Below, one piece after another: positions 9,621-18,580 of a DNA stretch of 45,659 nt. The stretch's first letter is position 1. Each line of letters opens with the position of its first letter. The notes under the pieces were generated by a model that worked only from the letters and a program-made list of their open reading frames with translations, made no database searches and was not told the origin of the DNA. The translations under genes and the position numbers were made by a program. This stretch comes from Desulfosporosinus sp. (GTDB taxonomy: Bacteria > Bacillota > Desulfitobacteriia > Desulfitobacteriales > Desulfitobacteriaceae): contig DOPM01000023.1 of NCBI GenBank assembly GCA_003513495.1, forward strand, positions 1,208-46,866, in the 5' to 3' direction.

Positions 9621-10850
9621 GTGATTAACAAAGAACGTCTATATAATCGTTTATTAGAACTAGGAGCCATCGGTAAACAAGAAGCAGGTGGAATTACTCG
9701 TCACTCATTTACTGCAGAGGACAAAGCAGCTAAAGAACTAGTCGCTTCGTTTATGAAAGAGGCGGGTTTGACAGTAAGAGAAGATTCTGTCGGAAATCTA
9801 ATTGGCCGTAAGGAAGGGAGAAATCCGGAAGCACCAGTCGTTCTTACGGGTTCTCATATCGACACGGTTTGTAATGGGGGAATCTACGATGGAGCACTAG
9901 GGATTATTGGAGGAATCGAAGTTCTACAAACCTTTAATGAACAAGGAATAGAAGTTGAACATCCTATTGAGGTTTATGCTTTTAATGATGAAGAGGGCTG
10001 CCGTTTTAGCTTTAGTATGTTCGGAAGTCGTGGAGTTATTGGAACTATTGAACAAAAAGATCTTGAGATGAAAGATCAAGATGGGGTTTCAGTAGCCGAA
10101 GCCATGAGGGCGAATGGGCTAGAACCTGAGAAAGTCGGAGAAGCTATACGACCTAAAGAATCTCTAAAAGTATTTGTTGAACTCCACATCGAACAAGGTC
10201 GAGTCTTGGAAAGCAATAATCTATCTGTGGGTATCGTTAGCGGGATTGTTAATGAACTTTGGCTGAAATGCACCGTGAAAGGGGAAGCAGGACATGCGGG
10301 GGCTACTCCGATGGACCTGCGCAAGGATGCTCTAGTCGCAGCTGCTGAGATGGTTCAAGTGATTGAACGGGAGGCCAAAAAGACCGGTACGACGGTTGCT
10401 ACGGTGGGTAGACTGAAGGTTTTACCGGGCGGGATCAACATTATTCCAGGAACCGTGGAATTTACGTTAGATCTTCGGGATCTTTCTCAAAACGTGAGTG
10501 AGCAGGTTGAAAAGGAAATCATGAAAGAATTTGGAAGAATCTGCGAAGAGAGAGGTGTTGAGCTTCAAACGGAGATTTTACAGCGCATACCCCCAGCGCC
10601 TTGTTCAGAGGAGTTTCAACAGGCAGCACAAAAGGCGTGTAGTCAAATAGGCCTTAAGCCCTTCACACTTCCTAGTGGCGCCGGTCATGATGCCATGCAA
10701 ATGATCAATATCTGCCCGATCGGGATGATTTTTGTTCGATCAAAGAATGGGATTAGTCATAATCCAGCCGAATGGAGTTCGCTAGAAGATTGTGCTGATG
10801 GTGTAAACGTGTTATACTATAACATTCTTGATTTGGCAGTCAAGCATTAG
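9621..10850 (+). CDS. allC: Allantoate amidohydrolase
   Basis: Two-metal amidohydrolase of the M20/hydantoinase-carbamoylase family, converting allantoate to ureidoglycine (then ureidoglycolate) with release of CO2 and ammonia. At 409 residues it has the usual length. Metal ligands are visible: H79 (TGSHIDTV), D90 (IYDGALG), E125 (NDEEGCRF), H189 (ELHIEQG) and H380 (SHNPAEWS). The dimerisation-domain signature GHAGATPMDLRKDAL is present. N-carbamoyl-amino-acid hydrolase is the alternative, but the neighbours favour AllC. Start GTG 9621 has AGGAG at 9607-9611. Confidence 0.88.
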   Translation: MINKERLYNRLLELGAIGKQEAGGITRHSFTAEDKAAKELVASFMKEAGLTVREDSVGNLIGRKEGRNPEAPVVLTGSHIDTVCNGGIYDGALGIIGGIEVLQTFNEQGIEVEHPIEVYAFNDEEGCRFSFSMFGSRGVIGTIEQKDLEMKDQDGVSVAEAMRANGLEPEKVGEAIRPKESLKVFVELHIEQGRVLESNNLSVGIVSGIVNELWLKCTVKGEAGHAGATPMDLRKDALVAAAEMVQVIEREAKKTGTTVATVGRLKVLPGGINIIPGTVEFTLDLRDLSQNVSEQVEKEIMKEFGRICEERGVELQTEILQRIPPAPCSEEFQQAAQKACSQIGLKPFTLPSGAGHDAMQMINICPIGMIFVRSKNGISHNPAEWSSLEDCADGVNVLYYNILDLAVKH

Positions 10851-10939
10851 GGAGAAACCAACTTCCTGGTGATGCAGCAGTTGAGGTTATGAGCATTGTT
10901 GAGATTTAGTTGTATTATTAAGGATCCTTGGGATCATTT

Positions 10940-10986
10940 AGACGCGCAGAAGATTTCTTTGAAATCCTTTGCGCGTCTTTTGTTTT
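10940..10986 (+). terminator. Intrinsic terminator of allC
   Basis: Arms AGACGCGCA / TGCGCGTCT with an inner AAGATTT / AAATCCTT stem, followed by TTTTGTTTTT. Confidence 0.85.
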
Positions 10987-10994
10987 TAGGATGT

Positions 10995-11030
10995 AAAAAA
11001 GATCTTTAAGCAAAACTAGGCTTAAAGATC
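10995..11030 (-). terminator. Intrinsic terminator of allA (leftward)
   Basis: Read on the minus strand, arms GATCTTTAAGC / GCTTAAAGATC are followed directly by TTTTTT. It faces the allC terminator in the convergent gap. Confidence 0.85.
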
Positions 11031-11088
11031 CAGTTGAAGTTGGAAGTAGATACAAAATAGTTTTGATTAAGTGAAAATGCGAAATAGG

Positions 11089-11610
11089 TTATAGCTTAAG
11101 TTCGAAGGTAACTCCAAGATCTCGAATTTGAACATCTCCGTCATAGAGTGGTGCACTCGATTCATCCGACGTTTGTTTTCGTGTGGCAAGGATATAGGCA
11201 AAATGAGGTTCTAAAGGCAGTATTGTTCCATGCCAAACACCACGATGAAGCACAAAACTCATATTCCGTTCCCAAAGAAACGCACGAACAGAATCAAGGG
11301 CCGGTAAGGATTCAGGGTTATTTGGGTCCGTTGCAGGAGCTACTGTGATAATAGCCTGTCCACCCGTCATCATAAAAAAACCTTGGGTTACTTTGAGGTG
11401 GCGCTCTAATCCGGTGAATTTGAACTCTTTCCGATCGAGGAGGGCATAGACAAATTCTGCTTCCCCATCATCGACCTCAAAGGGCATTCGATCTGTAAAG
11501 ATTGGAGGAGTGGTTTTAAACGGTGGTATCCCTGGATTGGGGCATAAGAGGTGTCCAAAGGGGCTAAAAGCTTCTTTTGTCAAGGTTTCTACTTTAAGTA
11601 GACGGTTCAT
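11089..11610 (-). CDS. allA: Ureidoglycolate lyase
   Basis: Cleaves ureidoglycolate to glyoxylate and urea (AllA family, cupin fold). The 173 residues align with the family by eye: KEAFSPFGHLL at the N-terminus, LERHLKVTQGFFMM in the core, LDSVRAFL, and the catalytic-region motif LHRGVWHGTILPL. ATG 11610 is preceded by AAAGGAG; an in-frame TGA just upstream rules out an earlier start. It is encoded alone on the minus strand, with its own terminator, and diverges from allE. Confidence 0.85.
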   Translation of the reverse strand: MNRLLKVETLTKEAFSPFGHLLCPNPGIPPFKTTPPIFTDRMPFEVDDGEAEFVYALLDRKEFKFTGLERHLKVTQGFFMMTGGQAIITVAPATDPNNPESLPALDSVRAFLWERNMSFVLHRGVWHGTILPLEPHFAYILATRKQTSDESSAPLYDGDVQIRDLGVTFELKL

Positions 11611-11734
11611 CGAAATTCATCTCTCCTTTAAGGAATTTTCATTCAGAGATAAGTTCTCTATTTTTTAGTTTCCTCCTTTAGCTATATGGGATAAATAATA
11701 TGAGTTTGGTTAGGCAGATGGTTGAGTATCGCAG

Positions 11735-11796
11735 TATAATGAGAGGAAAACCTGATAATTATTAGGTTATACCTTTATCTAGTATGGATAAAGGTA
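11735..11796. promoter_or_regulatory. Promoter -10 and two adjacent inverted repeats upstream of allE
   Basis: TATAAT at 11735-11740 is a good -10 for the rightward genes; the -35 is weak. Just downstream are a 20-bp near-palindrome AACCTGATAATTATTAGGTT (11749-11768) and a second inverted repeat, TACCTTTATC / GATAAAGGTA (11770-11779 / 11787-11796). They lie where a repressor or the PucR-type regulator could act. Neither has a T tract. Confidence 0.5.
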
Positions 11797-11873
11797 AAGA
11801 ATTTAGGATGTCGAACATTAAGAATATTAAGGGATATTACAATAGTTCTGTCATTAAGAAAGGAGATATAACC

Positions 11874-12635
11874 ATGGGTTATCCAAATGATTTATTATCG
11901 ACTCGGGCTATTATTCAACACGGACGGTATGCTCTAATTCCTCCCGAAGGACGGGTTAAGAATGTCCTTCCGAACCTCGAACAGTGCAATGTCAGCATTA
12001 TCGCTTCTCCTCATTATGGCCCCCAGTTTGCAATGTATACTGTCGAAGTTCTTCCAGGCGGGGGTACTGTTCAACCTTTTCAAGAAGAAGGCATTGAAAC
12101 CTTTGTTTACTGTATGAGTGGAAGAGGAAAGGTTACTGTTAAAGGAGAAGAGTATTCTGTCGATGAAAGCGGATACGTTTTTGCTCCTGCATCACTGGAA
12201 ATGAGCCTCCGAAACGAGTCTGACGAACCTTGGAAGCTGCTTCTTTACAAGCAACGTTATCGTGCAGTAGATGGTCATGAGGCTAGAGTCGTGGTTGCTA
12301 GACTTAATGACATGCCAGATGAAGCTTACGATGGCATGGAGAATGTTCGAATTAAGAATTTGCTTCCAAGTGATCTAGGTTTTGATGTTAACTTCCATAC
12401 TTTGAGCTTTTATCCGGGAGGTTGCCATCCGTTTATTGAGACCCATGTCCAGGAACACGGTCTCTATCTTCTGGAAGGTGAAGGTGTCTATCTCATCGAT
12501 GATCACTGGATCCCTGTGAAGAAAGAAGATTTCATCTGGTTTGGCCCTTATGTCCCTCAAGCTTGCTATGGAGTAGGGCGCACACCCTTTACCTATATCT
12601 ATACAAAAGATTGTAACAGAGATATTCAGCTCTAA
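11874..12635 (+). CDS. allE: (S)-ureidoglycine aminohydrolase
   Basis: Mn-dependent bicupin that deaminates ureidoglycine to ureidoglycolate. The sequence tracks E. coli AllE (YlbA): DLLSTRAIIQHGRYAL, GIETFVYCMSGRG, GFDVNFHTLSF, the metal-binding IETHVQEHGLYLLEGEG and the C-terminus YIYTKDCNRDI. The frame is open from 11784, but GGAG at 11862-11865 sits eight bases before ATG 11874. The resulting 253 residues match the family length, and the extra upstream stretch overlaps an inverted repeat, so 11874 is preferred. Followed at short distance by pucR on the same strand. Confidence 0.88.
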   Translation: MGYPNDLLSTRAIIQHGRYALIPPEGRVKNVLPNLEQCNVSIIASPHYGPQFAMYTVEVLPGGGTVQPFQEEGIETFVYCMSGRGKVTVKGEEYSVDESGYVFAPASLEMSLRNESDEPWKLLLYKQRYRAVDGHEARVVVARLNDMPDEAYDGMENVRIKNLLPSDLGFDVNFHTLSFYPGGCHPFIETHVQEHGLYLLEGEGVYLIDDHWIPVKKEDFIWFGPYVPQACYGVGRTPFTYIYTKDCNRDIQL

Positions 12636-12685
12636 GGTGTGGTCCCATAAAAGTCAGTTGTCTGAAAGGATAAGAGGTGGTAACA

Positions 12686-14362
12686 GTGGAGATTACAGTT
12701 AAAAGTTTGTTGAGAATCGGCCCCTTGAAAACTTCTCAAGTGGTTGCAGGATACCAAATGCTGGATAACGTTGTCAAAGGTGTTACCATCATCGAAGCTC
12801 CTGATATCGTGAATTGGCTCTCGGGTGGAGAACTCCTCTTAACCAGTTTATATGCCGGTCCTGGGGAAGGACAAAGTTACCGAGAATTTATTCAATTATT
12901 AGCTCAAAAAAAGGTCAGTGCCTTAGCTGTTAAAATACGGCGCTTCGTGCAAGATATTCCCCAAGAGGTGATCGATGCGGCTAATGAGTTTGGTTTGCCG
13001 CTGATCGAATTGGACGGAAATACTCGATTTGTAGATATAATGTATCCGGTAATGGAGCAGTTGTTTAATTCACAAGTAGTTAAGTTGAAGTACTATAAAG
13101 ATATTCAAGAACGCTTTACAACGTTGGCTTTACAATGTGAAGGGTTAGAAGCCATTACTCGAACCCTTGAAGAATTAGTAGGAAACCCGGTGGCAGTTTA
13201 TGATAAAAATTTTAAATGTATTGAAGCAACAGACTCCCGGATCGAGAGCTTTCAGGAGTCTCAAGAGCGTGAACTGCGCGAAAACTTGAATGAAAAGTTT
13301 TCTTATTATCGACAGAAAGTTAATTACCCGGCATTGGGAGAAGGCCTCGTTCCGCAAGTTGTTGTTGAAATTAGAGCTTTTGGTCAGGTTAAAGCTTTTT
13401 TGACAATAGCAGAATTAAATAGTCCTCTTGAGGAAATGGATTTTATCTGTCTAGAAAATGCAGCTACTGTCGTCACGTTGGATTGGGTCAAGCGATTTGC
13501 AGTTAGCGAAGTTGAACAACGTTTTAGAAATGACCTTATTGAACAGATCTTGACCGGTGCGATGAGTTCCGCTACTGCTTTAGAACGGGCTAACTTTATG
13601 GAATGGGATTTAAATCGGCCCTATCGAATTATTGTTTTTGATCTTCAGAATTTAGATTCTCACCTCTTGGAAAATCGCGATCAAAGTAGGATGGCTATCC
13701 AGGGTTTGAAATCAGAAATCACCTCGATTATCTCAAGTGCCATAAGGAACCATACGAAGGACTATATTATTGGCAATAAGGTAGATACTGTTGTTGTTCT
13801 TTGGCCGGTTACAGAGAACGACGAAAATTTATTACAAAAAATAAAAAATGTGGGTAAGGAAGTCCAAGAACAGATTAAAAAGAGAATGAAAAAGATTATA
13901 ATCCAAGTGGGAATCGGAGACGAAGCAATCTGTATTGAGGATATACCTCGCAGCTATAAGGAAGCACAGGACGCTTTGACCTATGGGTCAATGCTTCACA
14001 AGGAAAGTTCAGTGATAGGATTTTCTGAACTGGGAGTTTTTCGTGTTCTATGTAAATTTGCTGAACGGAATTCCCTTGAGGAATTTCTCCCGAAATCTTT
14101 ACTCAAGATTCTAAACTATGATCAGGAGAACAAAGCGGATATGCTCAATACTTTGCAAGTGTTTCTTGAATGCAATGGAAATGCCAGTAAGGCCGCTAAA
14201 GAACTATTCATCCATTATAAAACTATGCTGTACCGTTTAGAGAGGATCAGAGAAGTTACTAAATTGGATTTAGAAGACAATAAGAACCGCCTTGAATTGG
14301 AGATGGGCTTAAAGATGCTGCATCTTATGAATAAACAATGGATTAAAAAGAGCCACTCTTAG
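12686..14362 (+). CDS. pucR: PucR-family transcriptional regulator of purine/allantoin catabolism
   Basis: A transcription factor of about 558 residues with the PucR layout: N-terminal purine-catabolism domain (roughly 5-125; EAPDIVNWLSGGELLLTS), a central CdaR GGDEF-like domain (about 290-430), and a C-terminal helix-turn-helix (near 490-545: LECNGNASKAAKELFIHYKTMLYRLERI). It probably senses a purine-pathway metabolite and controls the surrounding all genes. Two GTG starts are possible: 12677 (AAGGA at 12666) and 12686 (GAGGTGG at 12674). The second is taken here but the choice is open. Confidence 0.88.
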   Translation: MEITVKSLLRIGPLKTSQVVAGYQMLDNVVKGVTIIEAPDIVNWLSGGELLLTSLYAGPGEGQSYREFIQLLAQKKVSALAVKIRRFVQDIPQEVIDAANEFGLPLIELDGNTRFVDIMYPVMEQLFNSQVVKLKYYKDIQERFTTLALQCEGLEAITRTLEELVGNPVAVYDKNFKCIEATDSRIESFQESQERELRENLNEKFSYYRQKVNYPALGEGLVPQVVVEIRAFGQVKAFLTIAELNSPLEEMDFICLENAATVVTLDWVKRFAVSEVEQRFRNDLIEQILTGAMSSATALERANFMEWDLNRPYRIIVFDLQNLDSHLLENRDQSRMAIQGLKSEITSIISSAIRNHTKDYIIGNKVDTVVVLWPVTENDENLLQKIKNVGKEVQEQIKKRMKKIIIQVGIGDEAICIEDIPRSYKEAQDALTYGSMLHKESSVIGFSELGVFRVLCKFAERNSLEEFLPKSLLKILNYDQENKADMLNTLQVFLECNGNASKAAKELFIHYKTMLYRLERIREVTKLDLEDNKNRLELEMGLKMLHLMNKQWIKKSHS

Positions 14363-14373
14363 GAGCGGCTCTT
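14348..14373 (-). terminator. Leftward terminator overlapping the end of pucR
   Basis: On the minus strand AAGAGCC / GGCTCTT arms are followed by a run of Ts (TTTTTAAT). The stop codon of the cysteine-rich gene lies in the loop. On the plus strand no T run follows, so it mainly serves the leftward gene. Confidence 0.6.
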
Positions 14374-14538
14374 CTGGTTCAATGAGAGACAACATTCGTC
14401 ACAGATACTCCAGCATGACTCCTTGATAATTGAACTATCCTCTAGCTCGTCGTTAAACCTGTAGTTCCAACAGAACAACTCAGTCTTTTTTTCTTCACCA
14501 CAAACGTCGCAACTCGAACATAAATTCTTGAGCAACAT
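14359..14538 (-). CDS. Small cysteine-rich protein, putative zinc binder
   Basis: I do not recognise a family. The 59 residues from ATG 14538 contain nine cysteines in paired arrangement (CSSCDVC, then single C, then CWSICDECC), as in small zinc-ribbon or treble-clef proteins. AGGAG sits eight bases before the ATG, better than the TTG at 14556, and a terminator hairpin ends the gene, so it is probably real. It is encoded tail-to-tail with pucR and overlaps its last four bases. Confidence 0.6.
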   Translation of the reverse strand: MLLKNLCSSCDVCGEEKKTELFCWNYRFNDELEDSSIIKESCWSICDECCLSLNQKSRS

Positions 14539-14736
14539 AAGATCCACTCCTCTCAAATGAATAAAACCTTTTGCTATAGTATATTTAAAAAAATCATTTT
14601 TTGAACTAAAGTATCAGAATATTTAAAAAATTATTATTCACTGATCCTTTGGCTTTTGAAGTGGTAAAAAGGAAAAAAGCAAGTTCGCGTCGAAAACTAA
14701 AAAGTAAATATTGGAATGATTTTGGAGGTAAACGGT

Positions 14737-15084
14737 ATGATTGTAAGTCATAAACGGGAGGTTTTAGGCACACGCGTAGACAATGACCAAATCAAAAATG
14801 CTGTTAAGAGAGTACTCATTTCCCCAACCCAAGGGTGGGAAGGCTATGTTATGCGCGAATTTGAGCTAGGTCCAGGAGGCTACACTCCTCGCCACACTCA
14901 TCCTTGGCCGCACATAATTTATATTCTTGAAGGGGAGGGAACTTTGCATTTAGACGGGCAGGATTATGTAATGGAAGCTGGCTCATTTGCCTTTGCTCCC
15001 AGCAATAAGTTGCATCAATTCAAAAATACTGGCAATGATAAATTTGCTTTCATCTGTATTGTGCCCGAAGAAGGAGATAAGTAA
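14737..15084 (+). CDS. Single-domain cupin protein
   Basis: A 115-residue protein, one small cupin domain. The metal-binding signature is visible: TPRHTHPWPHIIYILEGEG (cupin motif 1, His-x-His) and GSFAFAPSNKLHQF (motif 2). Role unknown; the position between pucR and the GGT-like gene suggests a ureide- or oxamate-related sensor or enzyme. Start ATG 14737 follows TTTGGAGG with an eight-base gap; the earlier ATG 14716 has no ribosome site. Confidence 0.8.
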   Translation: MIVSHKREVLGTRVDNDQIKNAVKRVLISPTQGWEGYVMREFELGPGGYTPRHTHPWPHIIYILEGEGTLHLDGQDYVMEAGSFAFAPSNKLHQFKNTGNDKFAFICIVPEEGDK

Positions 15085-15094
15085 GGTAATGCCG

Positions 15095-16705
15095 ATGCTA
15101 AACTTTGATACACTTCATAATCCTTATGCTTCGTGCAGATTGACTGCCTTCGCCAAAAATGGGATGGTTGCTTCAGCTCAGCCCCTTGCTGCAGAAGCTG
15201 GGTTGTCCGTATTAAGAAAAGGTGGAAATGCAATTGATGCTGCTATTGCGACAGCAGTATGTCTCACGGTTGTGGAGCCAACCTCTAATGGAATAGGGGG
15301 AGATGCTTTTGCTTTAGTTTGGACAAAGGGCCAGCTTTTCGGCTTGAACGCCAGTGGACCTGCCCCTCAACGTCTCTCCTTGCAAGCTTTGGAACGTGCC
15401 GGATATAAGGAAATGCCCACATACGGATGGTTCCCTGTCACCGTACCTGGGGCACCTGCCGCCTGGGCAGAATTGTCCGCTCGCTTCGGTAAGCTTCCTC
15501 TAACTGAAGTGATGGCACCCGCAATTGCTTATGCTGAGCAGGGCTTTCCTCTTTCTCCGACGGTAGGGAGAAACTGGGGAAAAGCCTTCGACACCTTCGC
15601 GTTAGACTTAAAAGATGAGCAATATAAATCGTTGTTTAGTACCTTTGCACCTCAAGGGCGAGCTCCAAAAATAGGAGAACTATGGAGTTCTCCTGATCAC
15701 GCCCGTACTTTACAAGCTATCGCAGAAACCAATGCTCGATCTTTTTATAGCGGAGCCATCGCAGACAAGATTGACGAGTTTTCTAAAAAGTATGGCGGCT
15801 TTCTACGTAAGGAGGACTTAGAGGCTTACATACCGGAATGGGTAACCCCTATTAATGTAAATTATAGAGGGTATACCGTTTGGGAAATTCCTCCTAATGG
15901 ACATGGTCTCATAACGCTTATTGCCTTAAATATTTTAAAAGGGTTTGATTTTGAAATGAAAGAGAGCCCTGAATCCTATCATCGGCAAATTGAAGCCCTA
16001 AAACTTGCTTTTATGGACGGAAAGAAATATATTGCCGATTCAGCAAAAATGCAAATGGACATCATAGATTTGCTTGCGGATAATTATGCAATGCAACGAC
16101 GAAAAGAAATCGGAGAAAGAGCCCTTATGCCTGAACCCGGAAGTCCGCCCAAAGGGGGAACGGTTTATCTGGCAGCTGCAGATGGCGAGGGAAACATGGT
16201 TTCATACATTCAAAGCAACTATATGGACTTTGGATCAGGCTTAGTTGTCCCTGAGACAGGAATTAACCTGCAGAATCGTGGGAACAACTTTTCTTTGGTT
16301 CCGGATCATGTAAACTGCCTTGAACCAGGGAAACGGCCTTATCATACGATTATACCTGGTTTCTTAACCAAGGATGGTTGTCCTATTGGCCCCTTTGGTG
16401 TAATGGGAGGTTTCATGCAACCCCAGGGACATCTTCAGGTTCTTATGAACACCATTGATTTTGATTTAAACCCTCAAGCAACTCTTGATGCGCCTCGTTG
16501 GCAATGGATTAACGGGAAAACTATTGAGCTTGAGCATTCCTTCCCCAAGCATATCGCGGAAGACCTGGCACGTAGGGGACATGAGATTAGATGGGTTCAA
16601 GATTCTACCAGTTTCGGACGTGGTCAAATAATTTGGCGGACTTCAGATGGAATATTAGCAGGAGGGACAGAACCTCGAGCGGATGGGCATATTGCCATGT
16701 GGTAA
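15095..16705 (+). CDS. Gamma-glutamyltransferase-fold Ntn hydrolase, possible oxamate amidohydrolase
   Basis: Ntn hydrolase of the GGT family, 536 residues, made as a precursor that self-cleaves before a threonine. The likely nucleophile is T356 in KGGTVYLAAADGEGNMVSY. The N-terminal signature KGGNAIDAAIATAVCLTVVEP and SNGIGGDAF are classic. The RExAP motif that holds the gamma-glutamyl alpha-carboxylate in true GGTs is replaced by NASGPAP, so a different substrate is likely. Klebsiella HpxW, an oxamate amidohydrolase of purine breakdown, belongs to the same family, and this gene lies in an allantoin cluster. No signal peptide appears with start ATG 15095 (AAGG at 15083-15086); the frame extends back to 14987 inside the cupin gene. 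Ten bases separate it from the cupin stop. Confidence 0.8.
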   Translation: MLNFDTLHNPYASCRLTAFAKNGMVASAQPLAAEAGLSVLRKGGNAIDAAIATAVCLTVVEPTSNGIGGDAFALVWTKGQLFGLNASGPAPQRLSLQALERAGYKEMPTYGWFPVTVPGAPAAWAELSARFGKLPLTEVMAPAIAYAEQGFPLSPTVGRNWGKAFDTFALDLKDEQYKSLFSTFAPQGRAPKIGELWSSPDHARTLQAIAETNARSFYSGAIADKIDEFSKKYGGFLRKEDLEAYIPEWVTPINVNYRGYTVWEIPPNGHGLITLIALNILKGFDFEMKESPESYHRQIEALKLAFMDGKKYIADSAKMQMDIIDLLADNYAMQRRKEIGERALMPEPGSPPKGGTVYLAAADGEGNMVSYIQSNYMDFGSGLVVPETGINLQNRGNNFSLVPDHVNCLEPGKRPYHTIIPGFLTKDGCPIGPFGVMGGFMQPQGHLQVLMNTIDFDLNPQATLDAPRWQWINGKTIELEHSFPKHIAEDLARRGHEIRWVQDSTSFGRGQIIWRTSDGILAGGTEPRADGHIAMW

Positions 16706-16747
16706 GCGGAATCGAAATTAAAGCTAAACGAAAGATGGGCATTATCT

Positions 16748-17380
16748 TTGAATATTTTTTTACAGGGTTTAACTATGGGATTGGCCTATGTTGCACCCAT
16801 CGGAATGCAGAATCTGTTTATTATTAATACAGCTCTTACCCAGAAGAGAAGCCGTATCTATCTGACAGCACTCATTGTTATATTCTTTGATGTAACCCTA
16901 GCCTTAGCCTGCTTTTTCGGAGTAGGGGCTATTATGGAGCAATCCCCGTGGTTAGAGATGGCTGTTCTTTTGATTGGTAGTATTATAGTAATATATATGG
17001 GTATAGGGATACTTCGCACTCAAAGCTCTTTAGATGCTTCGACGGATGTTAATGTAAACATATTAAAAGTAATAACAACTGCCTGTGTCGTAACATGGTT
17101 TAACCCTCAAGCACTAATTGATGGAAGCATGATGCTAGGTGCCTTTAAGGCCACCCTCTCAGCAGACGAGGGGAGCAGATTTATTCTAGGTGTTGCCTTT
17201 GGATCCACCTTATGGTTTCTTGGTATATCAACTCTGATTCCAATTATTCGAGATAGATTTAATGACCGTGTATTACGTGTTATCAATATTGTTTGTGGGA
17301 GCGTCATTATCGTTTATGGCATTAAATTAGCGTATCACTTCTTGCAAATGTCAGTTGCTATGATAAACAATGCTGGATAA
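16748..17380 (+). CDS. LysE/ArgO-family exporter
   Basis: A 210-residue membrane protein of the LysE superfamily with about six helices, starting with the family hallmark GLAYVAPIGMQNLFI and carrying VVTWFNPQALIDG in the middle. Probably exports an amino acid or related amine/ureide; the substrate is not visible. TTG 16748 fits the normal N-terminal length. The only close ATG (16735) is out of frame. Probably cotranscribed with the GGT-like gene (42-bp gap). Confidence 0.8.
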   Translation: MNIFLQGLTMGLAYVAPIGMQNLFIINTALTQKRSRIYLTALIVIFFDVTLALACFFGVGAIMEQSPWLEMAVLLIGSIIVIYMGIGILRTQSSLDASTDVNVNILKVITTACVVTWFNPQALIDGSMMLGAFKATLSADEGSRFILGVAFGSTLWFLGISTLIPIIRDRFNDRVLRVINIVCGSVIIVYGIKLAYHFLQMSVAMINNAG

Positions 17381-17469
17381 ATTCTCCTCATTATCGAGGA
17401 ATGTATTATCAAAGTTTAGATTTTGTCGTTTATTGTTTATGTAATCTACGTTTGTAGGGGAGGACTATT

Positions 17470-18420
17470 ATGAACGAGGAGAGAGTAATCGGGGGAATAC
17501 TCGGCTTGGTGGTAGGTGATGCACTGGGGTTACCGGTACAATTTCTAACACGTGCCGAAGTTCGTCAGAGTCCAGTTATAGGTATGCGCGGTGGCGGAGC
17601 GTTTGATACCCCACCTGGAACTTGGTCGGATGATAGCTCCTTGACACTTTGTCTAGTGAAAAGTCTAATTGAGAAGGGCTATGATGTATCCGATATTGCG
17701 GAGAGATTTGTACGTTGGTTTCAAGAAGGCTATTGCACACCCTTCGATCAGGCTTTTGACATTGGTTATGCTACAAGAGATGCCATGAGACGTTTGATAA
17801 AAGGAGTGGCACCCTTAGAGGCTGGCCCTGCTGAGGAAGATGATAATGGTAACGGGTCTCTCATGCGCATCCTCCCGGCGGTCATGTTCTTTGCGCACCT
17901 TCCGGATTCCCAGTTTATTGAGAGAGTTTGTGAAGTTTCAAAAATCACCCATGGTCACCCGCGCAGTCAGTTGGGATGTTCCCTTTATGGGCTGTATATA
18001 AAGTCGTTATTAGCTGGTGAAGATATGGAAGCGGCTTACCGGAGTTTGCAAGTTAAGGCGCATAGGGTTTTTGAGAGCACCGAATTGGAAAAGGAGTTAA
18101 GCTTCTATCAACGCATAACTAATGGTAGTTTACCGATGCTATTCGAGGACGAGATTCAATCTACCGGATATGTGGTGTACACTCTCGAAGCAGCAATTTG
18201 GTGTTTTATGATGACCGAAAGCTATAAAGAAGCTGTGCTAAAGGCAGTTAACCTAGGTTTAGATACGGATACAGTTGGAGCAGTGGCCGGTGGGTTGGCC
18301 GGAGTGTACTACGGACTGGGGGGGATCCCAGAGGAGTGGCTATCTAAGATTCTAAAAAAAGACTGGATCTTGGATTTGTGCCGAAGATTAGCAGGTGTGT
18401 GTGATCCTATAGTTCAATAA
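17470..18420 (+). CDS. ADP-ribosylglycohydrolase family protein
   Basis: A 316-residue all-helical ADP-ribosyl(arginine) hydrolase of the DraG/ARH type. Dimetal-site motifs are visible: GLVVGDALGLP at the N-terminus, TWSDDSSLTL with D54/D55, and GLDTDTVGAVAGGLAG near 262-275. It could reverse ADP-ribosylation of a protein such as dinitrogenase reductase, or hydrolyse a related N-glycosidic metabolite. In a nitrogen-catabolism neighbourhood a regulatory role is conceivable but unproven. GGGGAGGA precedes ATG 17470. Confidence 0.85.
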   Translation: MNEERVIGGILGLVVGDALGLPVQFLTRAEVRQSPVIGMRGGGAFDTPPGTWSDDSSLTLCLVKSLIEKGYDVSDIAERFVRWFQEGYCTPFDQAFDIGYATRDAMRRLIKGVAPLEAGPAEEDDNGNGSLMRILPAVMFFAHLPDSQFIERVCEVSKITHGHPRSQLGCSLYGLYIKSLLAGEDMEAAYRSLQVKAHRVFESTELEKELSFYQRITNGSLPMLFEDEIQSTGYVVYTLEAAIWCFMMTESYKEAVLKAVNLGLDTDTVGAVAGGLAGVYYGLGGIPEEWLSKILKKDWILDLCRRLAGVCDPIVQ

Positions 18421-18580
18421 CAATTAGGGACTAAGAGTTTGTTCGAAGGCATTGACATAATTAGTTGTTGAATAAATTTCAGAAAATGTATAAATATAAA
18501 TTCTAATAAAGGTAATTTGTGATATTCTTAATAAGGATAAATCTTAGTAATAAAAAATATACGATGAGGAGGAAATGGTA

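Noticed and set aside
11784..11873. Extended N-terminus of AllE
   Set aside because: It overlaps an inverted repeat and lacks a good ribosome site, while ATG 11874 has one and gives the family length.
14987..15094. Extended N-terminus of the GGT-like protein
   Set aside because: The extra residues are read inside the cupin gene in another frame and have no ribosome site; family similarity starts after ATG 15095.
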